Source: Verrucomicrobiota bacterium
GTDB taxonomy: Bacteria > Verrucomicrobiota > Verrucomicrobiia > Opitutales > Opitutaceae
Direction: 5' to 3'
Assembly: GCA_014584295.1 (NCBI GenBank)
Contig: JACTNC010000057.1
Span: forward strand, 47,669-111,668
DNA: 64,000 nucleotides
The position numbers were made by a program, and so were the translations under genes. The notes beneath the pieces are model-generated. The model saw only the letters and a program-made list of their open reading frames with translations. It had not been told where the DNA came from and did not search any database. This document shows, piece by piece, positions 37,186 through 50,419 of the stretch; the stretch's first letter is position 1, and every line of letters starts with the position of its first letter.

Positions 37186-37989
37186 ATGATCGACTGGCGC
37201 CACTGGCACAACGAACCCTACCTCGTCGGCGGACTGATCGCCCTCGGCTGGATCTACGCGCTCCTGTGCGGACCGTTTCGCAACCGGATCCATGCCGATG
37301 CCAAATTTCCGCGGAAAAAGGCCTGGGCCTTCTACGGCGCGCTGCTGATCTTTTATCTGGCTGTCGGATCGCCGCTGGATCAGGCCGGAGAACGCTTTCT
37401 GCTGAGCGCCCACATGGTCCAGCACCAGCTTCTGATCTACCCCGCAGCCGTCCTCTTCCTCGCTGGAATTCCCGATTGGCTGATCGCACCGATCACCCGG
37501 CACCTGCACCTCCGCCGCACTTTGGCTGTCCTGTTCCACCCCATCACCTGCTTCCTCGTCTACGTCTCGGTCCTGTCCGCCTGGCACATGCCGGCCTTGT
37601 ACGATCTCGCCCTCAGGGACAAGACCATCCATGTTCTTGAGCACCTCATGTTCTTTGGGGCTGCCCTCTTTTTCTGGTGGCCGCTGGCAAGTCCCGCCCG
37701 CGATATTCCGCCGATACAGCCCGGCGCGCAAATCCTCTACCTCATCGCGATCACGATCGGCATGACCCCGCTGTTCGCGTACATCGCCTTTTCCGACGAG
37801 ATCTTGTATCCGACCTATGAATTTGCGCCCCGCATCATCGCGAAATTCGGCCCTGCGGAAGATCAGCTCCTCGCCGCAGCAATCATGAAAATCGGCGGTA
37901 TGGCGGTCACGGTGGGTGCCGTCGGCGTGGCATTCTACAAGTGGTATCGTCAAAGCTCGGCAAACGGAAGACTTTCGTCCGCACCTTGA
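37186..37989 (+). CDS. ctaG: Caa3-type oxidase assembly protein CtaG
   Basis: A 267-residue membrane protein with about seven helices and the caa3 CtaG pattern: S-P-L-D-Q-A-G near TM2, H-M-V-Q-H-Q-L-L with clustered His residues, and W-H-M-P-A-L-Y-D and H-V-L-E-H-L-M-F further on. These His/Met residues could carry copper to CuB. It ends the oxidase operon. No ctaA or ctaB heme A synthesis gene is in the window. Confidence 0.85.
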   Translation: MIDWRHWHNEPYLVGGLIALGWIYALLCGPFRNRIHADAKFPRKKAWAFYGALLIFYLAVGSPLDQAGERFLLSAHMVQHQLLIYPAAVLFLAGIPDWLIAPITRHLHLRRTLAVLFHPITCFLVYVSVLSAWHMPALYDLALRDKTIHVLEHLMFFGAALFFWWPLASPARDIPPIQPGAQILYLIAITIGMTPLFAYIAFSDEILYPTYEFAPRIIAKFGPAEDQLLAAAIMKIGGMAVTVGAVGVAFYKWYRQSSANGRLSSAP

Positions 37990-38277
37990 TAGAGGAGTCT
38001 TCCGAAGCGCGGCGCGGCACCATCTGGGCTACGCGCATCGGAGCAAACACAAACTAGCGCTTGTTTTGTCGGCAACGCGAGGGCGGCCACAGAGGTGTTC
38101 CTGCTCGCATGGAGAACAGCGCAAGTGCCGTGAAAGTTTCCATGGGCACGGTTCCCCGCTCCTCCTCCCGACAATCTCAGGAAACAGAATCAGGCGCCCC
38201 ATTGCGGGGCGCATGATTCCAATGCATCCTTTGATGACCGGGATGGGGGAAGAAGGATCTGGAAGGATCCGAAGCGG

Positions 38278-39255
38278 TCAGGAATTCGTATAGAGATCCT
38301 CAACCGTATCGCTTTCGGAACTGATGTCGGCAAAGAGCCAAGTCGAGAGATAGCGTTCGCTGCTGGAAGGCACAATCACGACGATTTGTTTGCCCGCATT
38401 CTCCGGACGTTTTGCAAGTTGCAGTCCGGCCCAGATGGAGGCGCCGGAAGAAATGCCGACCGGTATCCCGTCGAGGGTATTGACCTGTTTGCTCACCGGA
38501 CCTGAATCAGATTCCTTCACGCGAATGACTTCGTCGTAGATCTTGGTGTTGAGCACCGCGGGGACAAAACCGGCCCCGAGCCCCTGCAGCTTGTGCGGGC
38601 CAGGCGAGCCACCGGACAACACGGGGGAGGCATCCGGCTCCACGGCGACGATCTTGACTCCCGGTTTGCGTGATTTCAGCACTTCACCGACGCCGGTGAT
38701 GGTGCCCCCTGTGCCGATTCCGGAGACGACAAAGTCGACCTTGCCGTCAGTATCGCGCCAGATCTCTTCCGCAGTTGTCTTTCTGTGGATTGCAGGATTC
38801 GCCAGGTTATTGAACTGCTGCATGATGACGCTGTTCGGGATTTTCGAGTGAATCTCCTCCGCTTTCGCCATCGCGCCTTTCATGCCTTTCGGCCCCTCGG
38901 TCAGCACCACGCGCGCACCCAGGACCTTGAGGAGCTTGCGCCGCTCCAGGGACATCGTTTCCGGCATGGTAAGAATCAACCTGAGACCCTTTGCCGCCGC
39001 CACGAATGCGAGTGCAATGCCGGTGTTGCCGGAGGTTGCCTCGATCAGAACGGTCTTTGCGTTGATCGCACCCGTGCGAAAGCCCTCCTCGATCATGGCC
39101 AGTCCAATCCGGTCCTTCACGCTCGAGAGCGGATTAAAGAACTCCAGCTTGAGGAGGACGTCTGCCAGCGCGCCATGTGCAGCCGCAGTCCGGTTGAGGC
39201 GGACGAGCGGGGTATTGCCGATAGTTTCGGTGATGTCTTTGTATATTTTAGCCAT
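38278..39255 (-). CDS. cysK: Cysteine synthase (O-acetylserine sulfhydrylase)
   Basis: A 325-residue fold-type II PLP enzyme. The Schiff-base lysine is in S-S-V-K-D-R-I, the substrate loop T-S-G-N-T-G is at about residue 75, and a glycine-rich phosphate cup (G-T-G-G-T-I-T-G) follows. The ATG at 39255 starts M-A-K-I-Y-K-D. It turns sulfide and O-acetylserine into cysteine. It is the last gene of the sulfate operon, 25 bases after cysA, so transport and assimilation are co-transcribed. Confidence 0.95.
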   Translation of the reverse strand: MAKIYKDITETIGNTPLVRLNRTAAAHGALADVLLKLEFFNPLSSVKDRIGLAMIEEGFRTGAINAKTVLIEATSGNTGIALAFVAAAKGLRLILTMPETMSLERRKLLKVLGARVVLTEGPKGMKGAMAKAEEIHSKIPNSVIMQQFNNLANPAIHRKTTAEEIWRDTDGKVDFVVSGIGTGGTITGVGEVLKSRKPGVKIVAVEPDASPVLSGGSPGPHKLQGLGAGFVPAVLNTKIYDEVIRVKESDSGPVSKQVNTLDGIPVGISSGASIWAGLQLAKRPENAGKQIVVIVPSSSERYLSTWLFADISSESDTVEDLYTNS

Positions 39256-39280
39256 AGGATTTGGAAAAAAGGGATTGGAT

Positions 39281-40330
39281 TCAGATGCTGAAGTCTTCGC
39301 CCGAAACCTTCGAATCACGCAGGCGAAGCAGCACGGCATCTCCGACCGATAGGCGCAGCTCGCAAAGCCGGGAGCGCGGCAATTCCGCTTCGACAATCTC
39401 GTCCTCGCGACCGCGCATACACCGGATCCTTGCAAAGGGTCCTGCGGCGTGAATTGAGCGCACCAGGGCGGGCTCCCCGGGCACTCCGTCGACAAAACGT
39501 GTGAGATCAATGTCGTGGGGTCGCACGTAGGCCACGGATCCATCGGCCGACGTGGTGAGCTCCCGCATGGAATCCACGCCTCTGATTGGAAGCCTGACCT
39601 GATTCACATTGCCCAGAAACTGATACACAAACGGGGACGCGGGACGGTCATAGACCTCCTGCGGAGTGCCGACCTGCTCAATCTGCGCACGATTCATGAT
39701 CACCACCTCGTCAGCAATCTCGAGCGCCTCCTCCTGATCATGGGTCACAAATACCGTGGTCAGGTGAACCTCTTCGTGAAACTGCCTCAACCAGCGTCGC
39801 AGTTCCTTCCTGACCTTGGCATCCAATGCTCCAAACGGCTCATCAAGCAGAAGCACCCGTGGCTCCACCGCCAACGCCCGCGCGAGCGCCACACGCTGGC
39901 GTTGCCCTCCTGAAAGCTGCGTAGGGTAGCGTCCCCCGAGTTCGTCAAGCTGTACCAACTTCAACAACTTGCGGACGCGATCGGTGATCTCCGCCTTCCT
40001 GGGACGATCCCGCCACCGGCGCACCTTAAGACCAAACGCAATGTTCTCGAACACGGTCATGTGCCTGAACAGGGCGTAGTGCTGGAAGACAAACCCGACT
40101 CGCCTTTTGCCGGCCGGACGGTCGGTGACATCCTCCCCGTGAAACAGAATGCGTCCGCTCCCCGGATCGGCATGCTCCAGACCCGCAATGATGCGCAGGA
40201 GCGTCGTCTTGCCTGAGCCCGAGGGACCCAGCAATGCGACCAGCTTGCCGCTCGGCACCGTCAGGCTGACATTGGCCAGCGCGGTGTAGCTTCCAAACGA
40301 CTTGTTGATCTGTGTTGCGACAATGCTCAT
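39281..40330 (-). CDS. cysA: Sulfate/thiosulfate ABC transporter ATP-binding protein
   Basis: A 349-residue ATPase with Walker A (G-P-S-G-S-G-K-T-T), signature L-S-G-G-Q-R-Q-R, Walker B ([11 protein letters not shown]) and switch His (V-T-H-D-Q-E-E-A). The C-terminal regulatory (TOBE-like) part follows from about residue 240. The length fits CysA. It powers sulfate import through CysT and CysW, whose genes lie upstream in the same direction. Confidence 0.93.
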   Translation of the reverse strand: MSIVATQINKSFGSYTALANVSLTVPSGKLVALLGPSGSGKTTLLRIIAGLEHADPGSGRILFHGEDVTDRPAGKRRVGFVFQHYALFRHMTVFENIAFGLKVRRWRDRPRKAEITDRVRKLLKLVQLDELGGRYPTQLSGGQRQRVALARALAVEPRVLLLDEPFGALDAKVRKELRRWLRQFHEEVHLTTVFVTHDQEEALEIADEVVIMNRAQIEQVGTPQEVYDRPASPFVYQFLGNVNQVRLPIRGVDSMRELTTSADGSVAYVRPHDIDLTRFVDGVPGEPALVRSIHAAGPFARIRCMRGREDEIVEAELPRSRLCELRLSVGDAVLLRLRDSKVSGEDFSI

Positions 40331-40345
40331 GCGAGTTCGGTCTGA

Positions 40346-41275
40346 TCAGGCCTCCGCGTAGCGCAGCCTGGCATGGCGCCATTCAATGAATGACTTGAGA
40401 ACGAGCGTGACCATGGCGAGCAGCGTCAGGAGCGACGCAACCGCAAAGGCCGCTGAAAACTGGTACTCATTGTAGAGTATCTCGACATGAAGCGGCATCG
40501 TGTTCGTCTCACCGCGGATGTGCCCGCTCACAACGGAAACAGCTCCAAACTCCCCCATCGCTCGCGCATTGCAGAGAATGACACCGTAAAAGAGTCCCCA
40601 TTTGATGTTGGGAAGTGTCACGCGCCAGAAGGTTTTCCACCCGCCCGCCCCAAGCGTGATCGCCGCATATTCCTCGTCGGTTCCCTGAGCCTGCATGAGC
40701 GGTATGAGCTCGCGGGCAACAAAGGGAAACGTGACGAACGTGGTCGCCAGGACAATCCCAGGCACGGCAAAGATGATGCGGAGATCGAGATCATAAAGCC
40801 ACGTTTGCAACCACGGAAACCAGGGATGTTCCGCGTTCAGGAACTGCCCCATCCACCCCTGCAGTCCAAACACCAGCACATAAATGAGGCCCGAAATCAC
40901 GGGCGACACCGCGAACGGCAGGTCGATCAGGGTGATCAGGATGCTCTTGCCACGAAACGAGAATTTGGTGATCGCCCAGGCAGCAGCCACACCGAAGATC
41001 ACGTTGGCGGGGACCGCGATGGCAGCCGTTAGAAGCGTGAGCCGGATTGCCGAAAGCGCATCCGGCTCGACCAGTGCGGAAAAATACGCCTTCACGCCTT
41101 CGCGAAGCGCTTCCGCAAACACGGCGATCAGCGGAAGCACCAGGAAGAAAGCCAGAAACAGCAGAGCAATTGACGTGAGTGTCCAGCGCACCCACCGTGA
41201 ATCCTGCGTAACCGGCGACGCCGCAGCGCGGGATGCGCCGGCGCGGGAACCGAGACCTGTGACAATCGACGCCAT
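40346..41275 (-). CDS. cysW: Sulfate ABC transporter permease CysW
   Basis: A 309-residue inner-membrane permease with six or more helices and the ABC EAA-like loop (E-E-Y-A-A-I-T-L-G-A-G-G-W-K-T-F), where the ATPase docks. The segments G-E-F-G-A-V-S-V-V-S-G-H and R-G-E-T-N-T-M-P-L are typical of CysW. The ATG at 41275 avoids overlapping cysT (an upstream ATG at 41308 would overlap it by 28 bases). Confidence 0.92.
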   Translation of the reverse strand: MASIVTGLGSRAGASRAAASPVTQDSRWVRWTLTSIALLFLAFFLVLPLIAVFAEALREGVKAYFSALVEPDALSAIRLTLLTAAIAVPANVIFGVAAAWAITKFSFRGKSILITLIDLPFAVSPVISGLIYVLVFGLQGWMGQFLNAEHPWFPWLQTWLYDLDLRIIFAVPGIVLATTFVTFPFVARELIPLMQAQGTDEEYAAITLGAGGWKTFWRVTLPNIKWGLFYGVILCNARAMGEFGAVSVVSGHIRGETNTMPLHVEILYNEYQFSAAFAVASLLTLLAMVTLVLKSFIEWRHARLRYAEA

Positions 41276-41280
41276 GCCTG

Positions 41281-42180
41281 TCAGATCCTGTGGTGGCGAC
41301 GGCTCCATTTCTGGAGCAGGTTGATGATGAGAAGAAGAAGGAACGAGGCCATCAGCATCACGGTAGCGATGGCCGTTGCCCCCCGATAGTCGTATTGTTC
41401 GAGCTTGGTGATGATCAGCAACGGAGTGATCTCGGAGTGCATCGGTCGGTTTCCTGCGATGAACACGACCGATCCGTATTCCCCCAGGGCACGCGCAAAT
41501 GCCATCGAGAAACCGGTCATCAGTGCGGGAGTCAGTTCCGGAATAACCACCCGCACCATCGTCTGCCAGCGCGTCGCGCCAAGGCTGGCGGATGCCTCTT
41601 CAAGTTCCGGCTCAAGTTCCTCCAGCACAGGCTGCAGGGTGCGAACGACAAAGGGCAGTCCGATGAAAGTCAGGGCAATAAACACGCCCGGACGATCGAA
41701 GGCGATTTGAACTCCAAGCAATTCCTTCCATGCCACGCCCGGGATCGCCCGGTCGAGCCAGGCAACCGCGCTCCCCCAAAGGGGATCAAGGAACCCAAGC
41801 CAGCCATTTCGGGCATAGATCGCACTCAGGGCAATTCCAGCTACTGCCGTAGGAAGCGCAAAGGGAAGATCTACCAAGGCATCGACGATTCGTTTCCCCG
41901 GAAAGGAATACCGAACCAAGACCCAGGCAACGATGAGGCCGAAGAAGGTATTGATGAGTGCCGCTCCAAACGAGGCGCCGAAGCTCAACCGGTAGGATGC
42001 GAGCACACGTGGCGAGGTCACCGCATCGACAAACTCCGTCCACGACATGCCGGCTGTCCGGACAAATGCCGCAGACAAGGGAATCAGCACGATCAGGCTG
42101 AGGCATGTCAGCGTGAAACCCAGCGATAGCCCGAAGCCGGGAAGGACGGATCGACGTGACGCGGCGATGCTCATCGTCAT
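41281..42180 (-). CDS. cysT: Sulfate ABC transporter permease CysT
   Basis: A 299-residue permease with six helices and the EAA-like loop (L-E-E-A-S-A-S-L-G-A-T-R-W-Q-T). The C-terminal segment G-E-Y-G-S-V-V-F-I-A-G-N-R is the CysT/CysU hallmark. Its start ATGA overlaps the stop of the small ORF at 42177-42389. It pairs with CysW to form the sulfate channel. Confidence 0.93.
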   Translation of the reverse strand: MTMSIAASRRSVLPGFGLSLGFTLTCLSLIVLIPLSAAFVRTAGMSWTEFVDAVTSPRVLASYRLSFGASFGAALINTFFGLIVAWVLVRYSFPGKRIVDALVDLPFALPTAVAGIALSAIYARNGWLGFLDPLWGSAVAWLDRAIPGVAWKELLGVQIAFDRPGVFIALTFIGLPFVVRTLQPVLEELEPELEEASASLGATRWQTMVRVVIPELTPALMTGFSMAFARALGEYGSVVFIAGNRPMHSEITPLLIITKLEQYDYRGATAIATVMLMASFLLLLIINLLQKWSRRHHRI

Positions 42181-42389
42181 TCGCCTCCCTTATCAGGCAT
42201 CCTGGTAATCCCGCGTCGGATCACGAGCATCTCCGGCTGAGCGATGAGCGCTCGGTGATGGATGCCCGGGAGCGGCCGCACTGCGCTCGCAAGCCCTTCC
42301 GTCGCGCAGGCAATCGGAAGCAAGCCCCCATCGAGGTGTAGCGGGAAACGTGGACTGTGTGCGATGGGCTTCATCAAGGGGCCGGTCAT
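42177..42389 (-). CDS. Small ORF (70 aa) tiled between sbp and cysT by ATGA overlaps
   Basis: A 70-residue frame fills the gap between the sulfate-binding protein and cysT exactly. Its ATG overlaps the TGA of the binding protein gene (ATGA at 42386-42389), and its TGA overlaps the ATG of cysT (ATGA at 42177-42180). Its codons mostly end in G or C, like the neighbours. The product is basic, without a clear TM helix or signal peptide ([12 protein letters not shown] and P-E-M-L-V-I-R-R are the most structured parts). It does not resemble OscA (DUF2292). Two four-base couplings make a translated gene likely; the function is unknown. Confidence 0.6.
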   Translation of the reverse strand: MTGPLMKPIAHSPRFPLHLDGGLLPIACATEGLASAVRPLPGIHHRALIAQPEMLVIRRGITRMPDKGGE

Positions 42390-43384
42390 CTCATTGATAT
42401 CTGGTCGTACGTCCCACCATCCGCGAAGTGTACCTTGGCAGCCTTGCTCCAGCCACCAAAGGCCTCGTCGATGGTGAAGAGTTTCAGCGGGCGGAACTGG
42501 TCGGCATATTTTGCAAAGACGGCTGCGGATCTCGGACGGTAATAATGACGGGCCGCGATCTCCTGGCCGATATCCGAATACAGGTACTCCAGATAGGCCG
42601 TGGCCACAGCCTCCGTATGCCGTCTTTTCACCACACGATCAACAACACAAACCGAGGGCTCCGCGAGAATGCTGATTGAGGGGACGACCATTTCGAAGTC
42701 GTCTCGTCCAAACTTTTTCAGCGCCAGATAGGCCTCATTCTCCCAGGAAATCAGCACGTCCCCCACCCCACGCTGAACGAACGTCGTTGTCGCGCCACGC
42801 GCACCGGAATCAAGAACCGCAACATTGCGATAGATCTGGGCGACAAATTCCTTCGCTCCGACGTCACTCCCATACTTTCGGCGACCGTATTCCCAGGCAG
42901 CCAGATAGTTCCACTGGGCTCCTCCGGAGGTGATGGGGTTCGGAGTGACCACCCCGACATCCGGCCGGGCAAGGTCATCCCAATCCCGGATATTCTTGGG
43001 GTTTCCGGATCTCACCAGGAACACGATTGTGCTGGTATAGGGCGCTGAATTGTCCGGCAACCGCTGCTGCCAGTCCTTGGGTATCATACGCCCCACCGTA
43101 CACAGCGCATTGACGTCGTTCGCCAGGGCAAGGGTGACAACGTGCGCTTCCACGCCCTCAAGCACAGACCGCGCCTGCTTGCCGGAGCCGCCATGGGATT
43201 GCCTGACCGTGACATCATCGCCCGTCTTCCCCTTCCAATACGCGGCAAAAGCCTTGTTGTATTCGTGATAGAATTCCCGAGTTGGATCGTAGGAAACATT
43301 CAGGATCGAGACCGGCTTTGCCGACAGCCCAATCGCGGCGGCAAACGCCGCGAGCAATGCAAAAAAATGGGCCTTGGGCATCAT
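42386..43384 (-). CDS. sbp: Sulfate-binding periplasmic protein
   Basis: A 332-residue secreted binding protein with a signal peptide ending near A-I-G-L-S-A-K. The sulfate-family pattern is visible: [11 protein letters not shown] near the mature start, Q-S-H-G-G-S-G-K-Q and [11 protein letters not shown]. The [13 protein letters not shown] segment is typical of Sbp/CysP. It captures sulfate (or thiosulfate) outside the inner membrane and passes it to CysT/CysW. The ATG at 43384 was chosen because the signal peptide starts there. Confidence 0.93.
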   Translation of the reverse strand: MMPKAHFFALLAAFAAAIGLSAKPVSILNVSYDPTREFYHEYNKAFAAYWKGKTGDDVTVRQSHGGSGKQARSVLEGVEAHVVTLALANDVNALCTVGRMIPKDWQQRLPDNSAPYTSTIVFLVRSGNPKNIRDWDDLARPDVGVVTPNPITSGGAQWNYLAAWEYGRRKYGSDVGAKEFVAQIYRNVAVLDSGARGATTTFVQRGVGDVLISWENEAYLALKKFGRDDFEMVVPSISILAEPSVCVVDRVVKRRHTEAVATAYLEYLYSDIGQEIAARHYYRPRSAAVFAKYADQFRPLKLFTIDEAFGGWSKAAKVHFADGGTYDQISMR

Positions 43385-43415
43385 GAGGTTCCGGATCCGA
43401 GATTGGCTCGTGAGG

Positions 43416-44828
43416 CTAGAAATTGAGTTGTGCGCGGGAGAAGAGCGCGCTCTCAGCGGGGCGGCGGGTATTGCCGTCAAAATCCGTGTACTCGTAGTTG
43501 AGCAGAAAGGTGACATTGCGCGACATAAACCAGTTGAGCCCACCACCAATGGCAGTGGCACCTGTCGCATTGGCCGAGGTCGCCACATTCGGCAAAGCTC
43601 CGAGGCCGGGTGCGAAAAGAGCATCATCCAACCGGATGCCACTTATCCGTCCAACCAGCTCAAATGCGCCCCAGGACTGACCAGGCATGAAATTTGCGCG
43701 AGGACCCACACCACGGGGCGTCGAATCCTCACCCGTGAGGACGTAACCAAACGTCGCGCGCCAGGCGGTGGTTTTTGAATCAAATGCCGTTGTTCCCCTG
43801 AACAACTGCTGCTTCGTCCAGGCATATTCGCCCACAAAGCTCGTCGGGCCCGAGTAGTAAGAGACGCTCGGGGAGATCCTCACGTGCTCGCCATCCGAAA
43901 TCAGCGAGCCAAAGCTGATGAGGGTCTGCTGAGCGTTCGTGACAGGAGCCTGCAGGGTTCCGGCCGCGCTGCCTTCCTCACGTCCAACACTCGCACCCAC
44001 GCCGATACTCAAGGTCTTCAGTGCACCAGTTCCGCCGGCGAAGGGGTTGAGCGTTAGCCGACCGGCAATGCTCTTGTCGTTGTCCACATCGCGCGCAAAG
44101 GCAGAGGTGTTGTCGCGTGCGCCATTGAAGGCGCCGATACGATATTCGAACAGACCTTCACCGTTGCTTCCGGATAGCTCCACGCCGATGTCGCGATTGG
44201 GCAGAATCGCATTTACGAATGGGGCCTCAATGAAGTGCCGGCTGGTACCTGCTTCCAGTGCAACCGGTGATGTGAATTTCCCGGCCTTGATGCTCATGGT
44301 CGGACTCAGACGGGCTGATATCCATGCATCAAACAGGCCCGCCGACGACGTGGTGGCATCCCCGGCGCCCACTTCGGATACAACCGAGAAGTCAAAAATG
44401 CCGCCAAGCGTACCGGCCAGAATCGGGCGGATGCGCCGAAGCAGGAAGGTATTCTGAGCAATTGGGGTCGAAGTGCCCGGAATTGTCTTCTCGTTGAGAA
44501 AAAGCCGATGATCAACCTGCACGAGCGCCTTGAGTGCGAGCCTGTAGCCCTTGTCGGCCGAACTGATTGAAAATCCCGAGGCATCTGCGGTTACAGCCGC
44601 AGCCCCGGCAGGCACAGGCTTCGGAGCGGCAACTGCCGTCGCAGCCTGTTCCCGCTCCTCCTGCTTCTTCTCAAGGGCTCGAAGCTTGATATCGAGCAGA
44701 CGGATTTGCTCCCGGAGAATGCGAATCTCGTCAGCGTCCGCAGCCTGCGCAATCGCGCAGGGCAGCGCGAAGCCCGAAAGCAGGCTCGCAATTGAAACAA
44801 GGAGACGCAAGGGAAGCCGATGGTTCAT
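43416..44828 (-). CDS. OprP/OprO-like outer-membrane anion porin
   Basis: A 470-residue protein with a signal peptide (cleavage near A-I-A-Q-A-A), a coiled-coil segment rich in Glu/Arg/Leu (about 30-65), and a C-terminal beta barrel of alternating hydrophobic residues. It ends in a C-terminal Phe (R-A-Q-L-N-F), as outer-membrane proteins do. It fits the phosphate-selective porin O/P family. It is the first gene of the sulfate operon, 31 bases ahead of sbp, so a sulfate- or general-oxyanion role is likely rather than phosphate. That is inference from position. Confidence 0.82.
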   Translation of the reverse strand: MNHRLPLRLLVSIASLLSGFALPCAIAQAADADEIRILREQIRLLDIKLRALEKKQEEREQAATAVAAPKPVPAGAAAVTADASGFSISSADKGYRLALKALVQVDHRLFLNEKTIPGTSTPIAQNTFLLRRIRPILAGTLGGIFDFSVVSEVGAGDATTSSAGLFDAWISARLSPTMSIKAGKFTSPVALEAGTSRHFIEAPFVNAILPNRDIGVELSGSNGEGLFEYRIGAFNGARDNTSAFARDVDNDKSIAGRLTLNPFAGGTGALKTLSIGVGASVGREEGSAAGTLQAPVTNAQQTLISFGSLISDGEHVRISPSVSYYSGPTSFVGEYAWTKQQLFRGTTAFDSKTTAWRATFGYVLTGEDSTPRGVGPRANFMPGQSWGAFELVGRISGIRLDDALFAPGLGALPNVATSANATGATAIGGGLNWFMSRNVTFLLNYEYTDFDGNTRRPAESALFSRAQLNF

Positions 44829-45278
44829 TGTGATGTTCGGGAATGCCGAAAGGGCTTTCCCGTGTGATCAGTCTGACCACCGAGCGATCGCCCGGCGAGG
44901 CTTGGCCACCATCAGATGAAGGAAATTAGAAGCACTGGATCGCATTATCGAAATGCGCGATTGCGCAGAATACCTTGGTCGACGTTTTGATAAACCGCCT
45001 CCATGCCACCGAGCCCATTGTGAGCCCACGTGCGACCCTGCAAGGCACTATTGTTCCCATGGACAGAGAACGCCCCCCATCCGCAGCCTCTCGGCACTGA
45101 GTGGATTTCTGAAGGGGAAGGCCAGGTCGTTTCGGAAGATTCATTTGCAAAATATCTTCCCCAAACTGAATCAGATGCGCCCCGAAGCAAGGATAAATAT
45201 CTATGTCCATCAACACACTAAACTAATAGATATAAAATATTTAAAATCAGTTTATTACAACACAAACACCGGGCAGAG
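44829..45278. promoter_or_regulatory. 450-base region upstream of the sulfate operon, with AT-rich promoter candidate
   Basis: No supported gene. The part nearest the MBL-fold gene (about 45190-45260) is far richer in A+T than the rest of the window. On the minus strand a TTGTAA at 45260-45255 and a TTTTAT at 45237-45232 are 17 bases apart, a weak but correctly spaced sigma-70-like pair. This would give the porin-sulfate operon a leader of about 400 bases. I did not recognise a riboswitch in it. Confidence 0.3.
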
Positions 45279-46058
45279 TTAGATCGTCAGGCGCAAGCCG
45301 TCGTACGCAAACGTAATCCCTGGCGGCAACTCGGCACACCATGCGCCATGCTCCATGTAATGCGTGATATGCGTCAGGTAAGTTTGCGGCGCGGCGATTT
45401 CCTGGGCTACCGCAATCGCTTCATGCACACTCATGTGTGACGGATGGGGCTGAGGGCGCAGGCCGTCGAGGACGATCACTTGTGAACCCTTGGCCAGTTC
45501 CCGGGCCGCGGGTGGCACACTCTTGCAGTCGGTGTAATAGGTGAACTTCCGACCAGAGCTCCGCTCGGTGAATACGAGACCGATGGTATTCAGCCCACCA
45601 TGAGGCAGCAGCGTCGATTCAATCGTGCCCTGGGGCAGGTCCAGCCTTGACGGCATCTGCACGAGGTTGAAAGCCGCGTAACCCTTTACGATTGGCCTCT
45701 CGATGATCGTGTAGGGATAGATCGCAAGCACCCGGGCCATGCCCTCCTCGGTGGAATATACGGTCATCGCGTTTCCTCCGAGGAGATCGCAAAAACGCCG
45801 CAGGTCGTCCATGCCGGTCACGTGGTCGGCATGCCCGTGAGTCAGAATGAAAAGATCGATCCAGGTGATCCGGTTGTCGAGGCATTGAAGCCTGAATTCG
45901 GGTGCGGCGTCGACCTGGACGCGCAGGCCATCCATCACGACATGGATGGACGCACGCGTGCGCTTGTTCCGCGGATCATCCGACCTGCATACGGCGCAAT
46001 CGCACGCAATCATGGGAACCCCTTGGGACGTTCCGGTGCCGAGAAAGATCACCTCCAT
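45279..46058 (-). CDS. MBL-fold metallo-hydrolase, PhnP-like
   Basis: A 259-residue metallo-beta-lactamase-fold protein. The metal motif is H-G-H-A-D-H, and the C-D-C-A-V-C-R-S cysteine cluster near residue 22 is typical of PhnP-type cyclic phosphodiesterases. Family members hydrolyse cyclic phosphate or related phosphodiester bonds; the true substrate is unknown because no phn genes are nearby. The ATG at 46058 begins M-E-V-I-F-L-G-T-G-T-S-Q; a longer frame adds a basic N-terminus that is not typical. Confidence 0.85.
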   Translation of the reverse strand: MEVIFLGTGTSQGVPMIACDCAVCRSDDPRNKRTRASIHVVMDGLRVQVDAAPEFRLQCLDNRITWIDLFILTHGHADHVTGMDDLRRFCDLLGGNAMTVYSTEEGMARVLAIYPYTIIERPIVKGYAAFNLVQMPSRLDLPQGTIESTLLPHGGLNTIGLVFTERSSGRKFTYYTDCKSVPPAARELAKGSQVIVLDGLRPQPHPSHMSVHEAIAVAQEIAAPQTYLTHITHYMEHGAWCAELPPGITFAYDGLRLTI

Positions 46059-46180
46059 GCAGCGACCGAAACGCCGCTTGCGCCGAAAGGAAAGTGAAAA
46101 CCTCGACAATCGGTCCGCCTACGCACTCATCCGCCCACGCATGGCACAATTCAGCCGGTGTGCCAGCGAAGCAAAACGAC

Positions 46181-46210
46181 AAAAAAGGCCGGTCCCTTGC
46201 GGAACCGGCC
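46181..46210 (-). terminator. Rho-independent terminator after groEL
   Basis: On the minus strand a GC-rich stem of ten base pairs with one G-U pair and a four-base loop (46210-46187) is followed by six T residues (46186-46181). It sits 50 bases beyond the groEL stop and should end the chaperone transcript. Confidence 0.85.
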
Positions 46211-46259
46211 GTGCCTAGCGAAGACGGGCGCACAGCACCCGTGCTTACGCAGTAGAATC

Positions 46260-47912
<1,653 letters not shown>

Positions 47913-47943
47913 TTACTTGATTGCTGACGATTGAAGTGAGGCC

Positions 47944-48240
47944 TCAGCCGATGACGCCGAGGATGTCGTCCTCGCGGACGATCGTGAACTTTTCGTTCTC
48001 GATCTTCACTTCGGTGCCGCCGTACTTGCTGATCAGGACCTTGTCGCCGACCTTCACTTCGAAGGCGACCGCATTGCCCTTTTCATCTTTCTTGCCCGTG
48101 CCGACAGCGATCACTTCGGCCTCCTGGGGCTTTTCCTTGGCAGAGTCCGGGATGATGATACCGCCGCGGACCTGCTCCTTTTCCTCGATGTGCTTTACCA
48201 GCACGCGATCGCCGATGGGCTTGATTTTGACTTTTGCCAT
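47944..48240 (-). CDS. groES: 10-kDa chaperonin GroES
   Basis: A 98-residue co-chaperonin. The start [12 protein letters not shown] and the mobile loop K-E-Q-V-R-G-G-I-I are characteristic. It caps the GroEL ring. It lies 98 bases downstream of dnaK on the same strand, so dnaK-groES-groEL probably form one heat-shock unit. Confidence 0.97.
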   Translation of the reverse strand: MAKVKIKPIGDRVLVKHIEEKEQVRGGIIIPDSAKEKPQEAEVIAVGTGKKDEKGNAVAFEVKVGDKVLISKYGGTEVKIENEKFTIVREDDILGVIG

Positions 48241-48338
48241 ATGGATTTTCTTGGGATGGATTGTGTGTATTCGAGCGAGGAGCGCCGGTCGAAGTGCTTC
48301 ACAGCACGACCGCGCACGCCCGCATCAGAAAGTTCGTT

Positions 48339-50192
<1,854 letters not shown>

Positions 50193-50201
50193 GCGCGAAG
50201 T

Positions 50202-50214
50202 TGAGCAATGCTCA
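50202..50214. promoter_or_regulatory. Palindrome TGAGCA-A-TGCTCA just upstream of dnaK
   Basis: A perfect 13-base palindrome lies 10-22 bases before the dnaK start codon, within the expected leader. It could be an operator or a hairpin at the ribosome-binding site. It is not the CIRCE element (TTAGCACTC and its inverse). A TTGACC on the minus strand at 50290-50285 is a possible -35 box further upstream. Confidence 0.4.
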
Positions 50215-50419
50215 TACCCTGATTCATTTGTTTACATTAAGAACCTGGCATACAAGTAATTAAAAAATTAGAGACCCTGAAGTGGGTCAAATGCAGTCAT
50301 CACAAACGTGCCACTTAGGCACAGGTTGAGCCATCCGCCCCCGACCGATTCGCGCGACGGCACAGAGATGTCACACCTTGCGTCGCGGGGCCAAATCGAC
50401 TAGCATCTGCTCGAATTCC

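Noticed and set aside
44926..45216. Minus-strand frame of 96 codons upstream of the porin gene
   Set aside because: Unusual composition, no domain, and it lies in the AT-rich promoter/leader stretch.
48241..48338. Search for a CIRCE operator before groES
   Set aside because: No TTAGCACTC-N9-GAGTGCTAA or near match was found in this gap or upstream of dnaK.
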